Assembly: GCA_010015655.1 (NCBI GenBank)
Contig: ML976676.1
Location: 690,344-754,343 of the forward strand
Source of the DNA: Bimuria novae-zelandiae CBS 107.79
Lineage: Eukaryota > Ascomycota > Dothideomycetes > Pleosporales > Didymosphaeriaceae
Direction of reading: 5' to 3'
Length of the DNA: 64,000 nt
In this document: positions 56,394 through 64,000 of the stretch, one piece after another
How positions within the stretch are numbered: position 1 is the stretch's first letter
How the letters are laid out: every line of letters begins with the position of its first letter
Notes under the pieces: generated by a model
Told to the model about the DNA's origin: nothing
Database searches by the model: none
What the model saw: the letters and a program-made list of their open reading frames with translations, nothing else
Program-made: the position numbers and the translations under genes

Positions 56394-56810
56394 ACAGGTA
56401 GTAGAACTACGATGCTTTTCGGCGGGTCAACACCCTCGGGCTCTCCCTAGTCGTGGCTCCTCTGGAGTCTACAATCGATATGGCAATGGCTTTCTGAATC
56501 CGCATCAGAGCCAGTCCACCCTAAAGCGTACTACGACGGAAATACACGGAGGTTCGTTACTAACCGGACGGACACCGCACGTGGTAGTAGCGATACGCAA
56601 GTGCACGACAGAGTCCTGCGCTACTGGCTGTTCGACATCATCGCAGCGTTTGCGCTACGCAAACTTTGGGGCTCTGGTTAGAGGAACGGTGATTTAGTGA
56701 TGGACATGGGAAGAGCGCGAGTCGGTGTACTCGCGTGATCTTTCAGAACTCCATATCCCCCGCATGGCCAACATCGCCCTGGCACGGGCCACATCTTATT
56801 AGCCAATTAG
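56394..56810. other. Boundary region between genes and degraded transposon
   Basis: About 400 bp of normal-composition DNA after SLX9, followed near 56800 by an abrupt switch to TpA-rich sequence. No gene seen. Confidence 0.5.
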
Positions 56811-58676
56811 ATGCAAATACATCAAAACACTAAATGTTTGTCGTCATGTAGGCAATTTTTGTTTGCCAGCCAAAACACGCCTTTTTCAAAAGCTTTTATA
56901 TATGCAACTATGCCTAATTATATAGCGCTATTAAGCAACGATGCCAACTTCGTAAAATATATAAAGTACAGCCTAAAGGCAGGAGATTTGCCTAATTTAC
57001 CTACTTAGCCGCCACCCTTATAGCAACCGCTTAAAATTAATAATTTATATACTTTTAGACGCGCTCTCTTACCTAACTATATAGATTTTAACTCTCTTAT
57101 CGCTTTATTTAACTTATTTTTTAATACAGGCGTCGTTGATTAGATCGTATACTATACGAATTAGCATGCTAAAAAGCTTTAGGCTAACGCGCCCTTAACG
57201 CCTAACTGCTATTAATAGAAACCTACCTCTCTAAGCGAGCTATATACGTACTTCGCTGTCGTTATTTATATAGGCGTCTACTAAGAGCCCTCGCTTATTA
57301 AATACTAGTAGAAGCTTTATAGGACAGCGCCTCGGCATAAAATTAATCGCTACATGTTAAAGGAGAGATAGTAGTAGCTTAATTACTACTTATACTATAC
57401 AAAAGTTAACTAGAGCTTTAAGTCTCCCTTTAGCTAAGTATAGGATCTCTTAGAGACGCTCTATAAGCGTAGCTTTAAGTACTAGGCGCTTAGCGTATAC
57501 CTCTATATTAATAAGGTAATTATAAGATTTACAGGCCGCGTAAGCGAGGTTATAATAATAAAAATAAAGCCTACGCCTAAAGGCTTTAAGATCTAGTGCT
57601 TAGCTAATAATAAAGTAATTCTAAACTAGTTATTTTATGCTAGAGGGCGAAGGTCTATTAACTTACTTAACTTACCTACTAACGCGCTAGCTTTTACTCT
57701 TATAGAGTTAGTTCTTATTACTCTTATACTCGCCGTAAACGCTGCCGGCTAGCGCCTCTTTCCGCCAAATCTCTATATTGTGTGGGACGATAATCTCTTT
57801 AACACTATTCCTATACTTAAATACTTTAGATCTAAAGGCGTAGGCTGCGCTAGGACAGTCCGCATAATAAAAATAATAATAGAGGAGATTTTTAAGGCGA
57901 TAGTAAAGGCAGAATTATAAGTAAAGGCGCTAGCTATTAGCACTTACACGCGGGCAAAGCTCTTAAAGGAGTGCTTTAATAGTAACCTAATAAAACTTAA
58001 AACACACTATACGCGCAAGCTAGAGTAGGGAGATACTTACTAGGCGCTCTTACAGAGTCGGCAGGTGCTTTAGGTAGCTTGGAGAGACAACTAGGTCGTT
58101 CTTTTTGCCAGTACTGTCGCTGAGCGTGAGTACTTTGCCCTTAACACCATGCTAATGCTCCGCTAACGATAGTCGCCACAAGTAACTTAGGTTATTATAA
58201 AGCTCCGCCGACGCTCTAAGATAGCTCTAAATAATAAGAAACTCTTTAAGAAAGCCTTTAGTAGCGAGCCTCTTAAGTTACTAAGTATCCCTTAGATAAT
58301 AGACAACTATAATTATTATAAGAGCAAGGTTGATTACTTTAACTAAATAAAAAGCTACTACTCTATTTAGCAGGTCTGCTAGCGTACCTGGCGCCCGCTC
58401 TAGTACTTTCTACTAGATCTAACGCTTAATAATTGCTACAGGCTCTCCTTGTACTCCTCTCGCGACTCCGCCAAACGCTCTAGCCACAAGAAGTTCCTAT
58501 ACAAGCTCATTAAACAGCTCTTTAAGCAAGGTGGCCGCCCTACTCGAGGCTTAAACAAGCGTGAGCGACCTGACGACGTACTCGCCAGCGGAGAGGGCAA
58601 CTTTGGCAGCTCACACACATCTACAAAGCTATTTGCGGAGGGCAAAAGCTGTGTTAATTGCGTGGCAGCTGGACGT
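56811..58676 (+). mobile_element. PiggyBac-type DNA transposon remnant (DDE_Tnp_1_7), RIP-degraded
   Basis: Translation through stops on the plus strand gives the PiggyBac transposase order. The region near 57230-57330 reads IYVYFAVVIYIGVY and PSLINY, an early helical domain. Near 57770-57880 YIVWDDNLFNTIPILKYF with GVGCARTVR matches the family's DN.F.S..L...LR..G....GT.R block. Near 58300-58440 IIDNYNYYKSKVDYFN with TWRPLQYFLLDL matches the C-terminal DYN..K.GVD block with its catalytic Asp. The final 200 bp are GC-richer and less mutated. Stops are mainly TAG/TAA. I found no terminal repeats or TTAA duplication, perhaps because the next element disrupts the right end, so the limits are approximate. 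Confidence 0.72.
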
Positions 58677-58772
58677 TGTTAGGATCCGAGCGACCTACAA
58701 ATGTCGAGGACCAACGATAGGCAACCGCGGGGTAACCATCGGTGGGACTGCACTACCGAGATCACGTGACCT

Positions 58773-58885
58773 ACCATCCCGCCAAGAGGAACCATCCTGC
58801 CAAGGACAGGATGGCAGCGACATCCCGGATGGCAACACCATCCCGCCAAGGGCCGGATGGTAAAGAATGCAGGATGGCAGAAAAG
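58773..58885. repeat. Short direct and inverted repeats in the leader of the second Gypsy element
   Basis: ACCATCCCGCCAAG occurs at about 58773 and 58839, with the variant ACCATCCTGCCAAG between them. Inverted forms (GGATGGCAG, GGATGGTA) are interspersed. They lie within the presumed 5' LTR just before a TATATA stretch and could be promoter elements or RNA hairpins. Confidence 0.65.
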
Positions 58886-59285
58886 GGCATGTATATAGGA
58901 ACGCGAGAATGAGCTCTCATACTCGTGTTCAACCTGTTTATTAATCTATTGTTTAGATTTGACTTAGGCTCTCGTCGATTTAATTATAACTCCTACGCCC
59001 TCTTAATACTAATAACCCTATTAACTAGCTTAAGCAGTTAATACCCTTTCCTTGCCTAATAAGTACTCCTGCCCAAGAACCAACCCTAACTACTTACGGA
59101 CTAGCTACCCGTAGGGACTTAACATCTTAAACACCCTTAACATAAGTACTACTAGGACTCCTACTTCTTCTATAGCTTCAGGCAACGCTAGTGTTACTCT
59201 AATAAAGGACACTAAGAATAAGGCGCACAAACCTAATTTATATAATAGTAATTATAGTCTCCTTAACACCTGGCTTTTATAACTG

Positions 59286-60262
59286 GACCTATACTTCTTC
59301 GACATGGACGACAACCTTAAAAACAAGAAGAAAGTTATCTTTGTAGCAACTTACATGCGAGGACTAGCTAAAGAATAGATTTATCCCTACTTAATTAAGT
59401 ACATAGATATGGACCACGATAATAAGGATAAGGACTACATAAATAGTCACGCTAACGCAGTTAACATTATTAAGAATTACCTAAATTTTAAGAAATGCCT
59501 TAAGTAACTATTCAGAATTGCCAACAAAATCGCTATAGCTAAACGAGCTATCTAAACTATCTAATAACGACGATCTATAGTAGAGTATGCAGCCAAGTTT
59601 CGTAAGTACGCTATATAACTCGACTAGGAAGACAAATCCCTTAAGACTATATATTAATAAGGACTTAAACGTAACGTGCGCAAAGAACTTTTACATAGTA
59701 GTGCTAGACTTAATACCTTTAATAAGCTGTACGAGGAATCTATTTGGATTAATAGAGAATAGTTCGCACTACAAGAAGAGTTTCGTAGAAACCCGAGGAA
59801 TGTCAGTTTTGGACGATAGGCACTTGTAGTCTACAGGGCGCCACTAAAAGCACCTTGACGACAGCAACGAAGCGACTCTTATGGCTACTAACCTATAGAA
59901 GGAATCCAGTTTAACAACTTAGAGAAAAGAACAAGGAAGTCTAACGGCTTTCGCAAGCCTAACTAAAAGCGTATCTTAGATAAAACCTAACACAAGGGGA
60001 CTAAGACACGTAAATACTTTATATATAACAAACCAGGTCACATCGCCAGGAATCACAGGTTTAATAATAAGATTATTAGATAGTTGAACGTACTTACCGT
60101 CGATGACACAGAAGTAACTAACGAAGAATAGCAGGTGATACCCTTTATTAAGTAATTTAATATCTTAAACAAGGACTTAGAGCGATTAAACTTACCTAAC
60201 TTGCGACTCTACGAGGACGCATACAAAGGTTCGGACGAGAAAGAGATAGAGCTAATACCTTA
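59286..60262 (+). pseudogene. Gag remnant of the second Gypsy element
   Basis: The frame begins near MDDNLKNKKKVIFVATYMRG and reads through stops into AKEWIYPYLIKYID, matching the capsid domain of fungal Ty3/Gypsy Gag (retrotrans_gag). A zinc-knuckle relic YFIYNKPGHIARNHR lies near 60020-60060, where Cys has become Tyr and Asp has become Asn. The frame ends around a Pro-rich SPTPHP segment at 60262. Confidence 0.75.
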
Positions 60263-61059
60263 ATCTCCTACTCCTCACCCTAGCTAGAATAAGCCAGTTG
60301 CTAGCAAGACGACGAATGTTTTTAACTTCTTAGAAAAACACTAACCTTGAGAAGGAGATTTTGGGTTTACAGCAAGGGAACGACAAGACTACGCAGAAGC
60401 ATTTTTTCATGCTTATTAACCCGATCTGGTCAGTAAAGCAGAAAGAGAAATGGCAGACCACCGCTACAAAAACGAAGACCCCAAGAAGAAATACCTAAAC
60501 GAAAGCCCGAACTACGAACCACAGTACGACCTGGACTACCGTAACCCTACGCATGAGACCATACGATAGACCCTCTGCGGAGAAGACTAATGTACCATTT
60601 ATTACCAAGCCAAGGAATACAGTTATTTTCCCTAAACGTACTAACGATATAGATAGGAGTGGTTTAACTACCCTATTACCTATTATAACGTTTACCTCTA
60701 GGATAAACGTGAAACGCGATACTTTCCACACCTTAACTAAGCGCTAAACTAAGTAATATTACTACTAGTTAATAGAAAATGCGTATCCGACAAATGGCAA
60801 ACATGCTTACACCCTAATTATAAGGAACATAAAGAGTAAAAGGGAAAGCATAGGTTTAATCGCATACTAAAAGGGACTATAACCCTTAGGATTAAAATGG
60901 TAACGAAGGAAGAAGACGGTGAAGCTCTCCTAGAAAAGGGCCAGTAGTAGCCTTAGGAGAAGAAGAAGGAAGGACACCTTAATCCCACAAAGCCACCTAC
61001 AGAAAAGATATCTTTTTTAGACCTAGGCTTAGAAGGGAAGACGCCTTCAGAGAATTAAA

Positions 61060-64000
61060 TGTTATAAACAGTCAGACATTAATTAAGCTACTAGTATAGC
61101 TTAAAGAAACATAGATAAAAGCCATGCTAGACTTAGGAGCACAGGAAAGCTATGTGTTAAGAAAAGCACTTAATAGAGCGGGACTCTATAAGCGCAAGAA
61201 GGCCATGCCCTATACTATCTATGTCGCGAATAGACAACTAATGCCCGGCAAAGCAATAATTAAATACAAGGTCGAAACTATCCTTATAATCTATAGACAC
61301 CAGGAATTAATTACCCTTAATATTATTAAGGAAGCCAATCACGACGTAATTTTAAAACTACCCTAGTTAAGGAAGCACAATCTTACGATTAACTAAGAAA
61401 GAAAGAAGCTATCCTTTAAGCGCTGTAACTATATATTATAAGTAAAGCCTACGCATTAATAGAGCATGATAGTAGATAAGAGAGCTATTAACACTATAGT
61501 CTCGCGATAGATAGTCGAAAAACGGAAGAAACCCTTGGCAGACGCTAGCAGGAACCACCAGGTCACAGAGCGTAAGAAGATGGATGAAAGCACAAACCAT
61601 GAAATTCCGGAATGCTATCGAGCATGGAATTATATGTTCACCGAGAGAGAGGGAAAAGCAAACCTTCCAGAACATCAGCCCTGGGATCTAGCGATAGACC
61701 TAGTAGAAGGGAAAACGCCACCCTTTAGACCACTATATAGCAAGACTAGAAAAGAACTCTAACAAGAGAAAGAATTCATCGAGACAAATCTTGCGAAAGG
61801 ATACATACGACTATCGAAGTCACTAGTAGCTAGCCCTTTTATATTCGTTATGAAAAAAGACGGCACACCACGACTATGTGTTAACTATTAGAAGATTAAC
61901 GACATGACGATTAAAAATTAATACCTACTACTAAACATCTTAGAATTAAGAGACTGACTCTTAAGAGCTAAACGCTTTACACTAATAGACTTATAAGATA
62001 GATACCACCTTATACAAATTAAGAAAGGTAACGAGTGGAAGACAGCGTTTAGGTTACGCTACGGACTATTTAAATACATAGTTATGCCTTTTAGACTTAC
62101 TAACGCACTAGCAAATTTCTAAGCGCTAGTTAACTTTGTATTACGCAACTATCTAGACATATTCGTTATTATATATATAGACAATATACTCGTTTACTCT
62201 AAGAACGATTTAGATCATGTTCTGCATGTATAGATAGTGTTAACCGCATTAGATAAGGCACACCTTAGGATTAAGCTAAAGAAGTGCAAATAGCACGTAA
62301 CACGACTTAAATTCCTAGGATACGTTATTAGCATAGAAGGAATTAAAGTCGCACTTAATAAAATTAAATGTATTAAGAACTAGCTAATACTAAAGATAGC
62401 GAAGAACATCTAAGAATTCTTAGGATTCTATAGATTTAATTAACAATTTATTAGGGATTACGCAAAGATCACGATACCACTTATAAACCTTATAAGAAAA
62501 GATACACTATTCGCATAGACTGCAGAGTGTAGAATATTATTCTAACTCTTAAAAACCGCATGCATTATGCCACTAGTACTTATCCACTTTAGGGATGGAA
62601 AACCACTACAAATCGAAACAGACGCAAGTGACCTCGCGATAGGCGCCTGCGCGAAACAAGAAAAAGATGGCAAATAGCACCCTATTGCATACTACTCATG
62701 CAAATTCACCGACACGGAAGCACGATATAACGTACACGATAAAGAACTATACGCAATCGTTAAAACGTTAAAGCACTAGAGAATCTACGCTTTTAGCTAC
62801 TCTATACTTAAGATCTTCACGGATTATAAGAACCTTACACGCTTTACGACCACGAAAGAACTTACGCTAAGGCAGGCAAGATGGTTAGAGACGCTTAGAT
62901 AATACAAATTTAAGATCGTATACACACCTGGCAAAGAAAACGAACGAGCAGACGCACTTAGCCAATAATACGACCTTGCAGGAGATAAAGTAAAAACCTA
63001 CTCCGCGATACTAAAATAAAAACCCGACGGTTCTTTAGAACCTACGGCAGAACTTAATTAACTCCTTGTATTCACACGAGAAGTACCTAAGGAACAATAG
63101 ACAGAGGTTATACGACAATACCATAATGACCTAGTATACAGACACCCAGACATTAAGAAAACGATGGAACTTATCTAACGGAATTACACATTTTAAGGAA
63201 TTAAGGAAGTAGTAATAACGTATATACGCAAGTGCGCAGACTGCTAATAAAATAAGTATGCTACTTATCTTAAGTATGGCAAGATGCAAGCAATTTAGAT
63301 TCTAATAGTACTATAAGAAGATATTGCAATGGACTTTGTAACTAGACTACCTAAGTTAAAAGACCTAGCAATAGGAATAAGCTAAGACTTAATATTAGTA
63401 ATCGTGTGCAGATTCACCAAATATGTGGAACTACTACTATGTTAAAAGACAACTACGGCTAAGGAACTCGCGTTTCTCATCCTAGATCGACTTATACGAC
63501 ACTATGGCATTCCAAAGATAATTATTAGCGATAGAGACAAACTCTTCATATTAAACTACTGGACAACCCTTATAGCACTTATTAGAATAAAACGAAAGTT
63601 ATCGATAGCCTATTATCCGCAAACGGACGGACAGACAGAACGTACGAATTAAACAATTGAAACGTACCTACGCATCTACTGTAACAACCAGAAGAATAAC
63701 TAGATTTTATTACTACCTATAGCATAATTAGTATATAATAACAAGGTATTAGCAGCAACAGGATACACACCATTTTATATAAATTACGGAAGACACCTAC
63801 ATCTCTTTAATTAAGTATTTCCTACAACGATTAAAACGGAAGAAGCCATTAACATGGCAGAAAACATGAAGAAAATACACGAACAACTCTAAAGAAACCT
63901 CGAGAAAGCTCAACAGCAAAGCATTTCCTACACTAATAAGAAACGAAAAACGACACCTTAGCTAAAGAAGGGGGATAAAGCATATCTGCTTACAAAAAAT
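61060..64000 (+). pseudogene. Pol remnant of the second Gypsy element (partial)
   Basis: Protease: MLDLGAQESYVLRKAL near 61124, where Asp-Leu-Gly replaces the DSG active site. RT: near 61790-62220, [30 protein letters not shown] and IYIDNILVYS, the YxDD box with the second Asp as Asn. RNase H: 62590-62970, IETDASDLAIGAC, HDKELYAIVKTLKH and ENERADALS. Integrase: a Cys pair in KCADC near 63230, MDFVTRLP, SDRDKLF and YYPQTDGQTERTN near 63610-63645, containing the catalytic acids. The frame is interrupted by TAG/TAA roughly every 20-60 codons and runs off the window. Confidence 0.85.

Larger units (their letters stand above)
58677..64000 (+). mobile_element. Second Gypsy LTR retrotransposon, partial at the window edge
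   Basis: A probable 5' LTR starts TGTTAGGATCCGAGCG at 58677, directly after the PiggyBac coding remnant. It is followed by gag, protease, RT, RNase H and integrase in Gypsy order on the plus strand, still continuing at 64000. This copy is less mutated than the 5.5-13 kb element: CA dinucleotides persist and most damage is CAG-to-TAG or CAA-to-TAA. It belongs to a different Gypsy lineage, judged by RT wording and by its longer gag spacer. The 3' LTR and any chromodomain lie outside the window, so LTR limits cannot be proven here. Confidence 0.8.

Overview
The window looks like a scaffold piece from a filamentous ascomycete (Pezizomycotina; Dothideomycetes is my best guess). The reasons are short GT-AG introns of about 45-90 bp with CTNAC-like branch points, a HET-domain gene, DUF1996 and fungal rhodopsin-domain genes, and Fot1, Tc1, PiggyBac and Gypsy elements degraded to TpA-rich, stop-riddled DNA in the way repeat-induced point mutation (RIP) acts. 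There is one 95-N assembly gap (30380-30474).

Layout. (1) 1-14.8 kb: one minus-strand host gene of a coiled-coil fungal family shredded by transposons. Its 3' exon carries a 128-bp hAT-like MITE (8-bp TSD) and a 1.94-kb Fot1/pogo element (TA TSD). Its intron carries a 10.75-kb block: a two-ORF Tc1/mariner-like element that itself received a full-length 7.5-kb Gypsy retrotransposon (161-bp LTRs, CGGGC TSD). Conceptually removing each insertion restores reading frame and splicing. (2) 15.7-23.97 kb: a decayed Hsp70-like gene, UBA4 (tRNA thiolation/urmylation), a HET-domain gene and a secreted DUF8021-like gene with one in-frame TAG. (3) 24-28.4 kb: gene-poor. (4) 28.4-36.4 kb: SCOC-like short coiled-coil protein, a divergent mitochondrial pair (SDH4 and the MPP beta subunit), and a secreted DUF1996 protein. 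(5) 38.1-43.9 kb: three RING-finger genes in one orientation, the middle one degenerate. (6) 45-56.4 kb: a copper amine oxidase pseudogene whose topaquinone tyrosine is replaced by Asn, a mitochondrial PP2C (pyruvate dehydrogenase phosphatase type), a 7TM rhodopsin-domain protein, an amino-acid permease with one premature TAG and an 8-nt microexon, and SLX9. (7) 56.8-64 kb: a RIP-degraded PiggyBac element followed by a second, less mutated Gypsy element that runs off the window.

The living core genes serve mitochondria (SDH4, MPP beta, PDP-like phosphatase), tRNA modification (UBA4) and ribosome biogenesis (SLX9). The accessory genes (HET, RING cluster, DUF8021-like, amine oxidase, Hsp70-like, permease) are enriched for broken copies. 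The most novel-looking item is the Tc1/mariner-like element with an opposite-strand companion gene encoding a Cys-motif plus charged coiled-coil protein.
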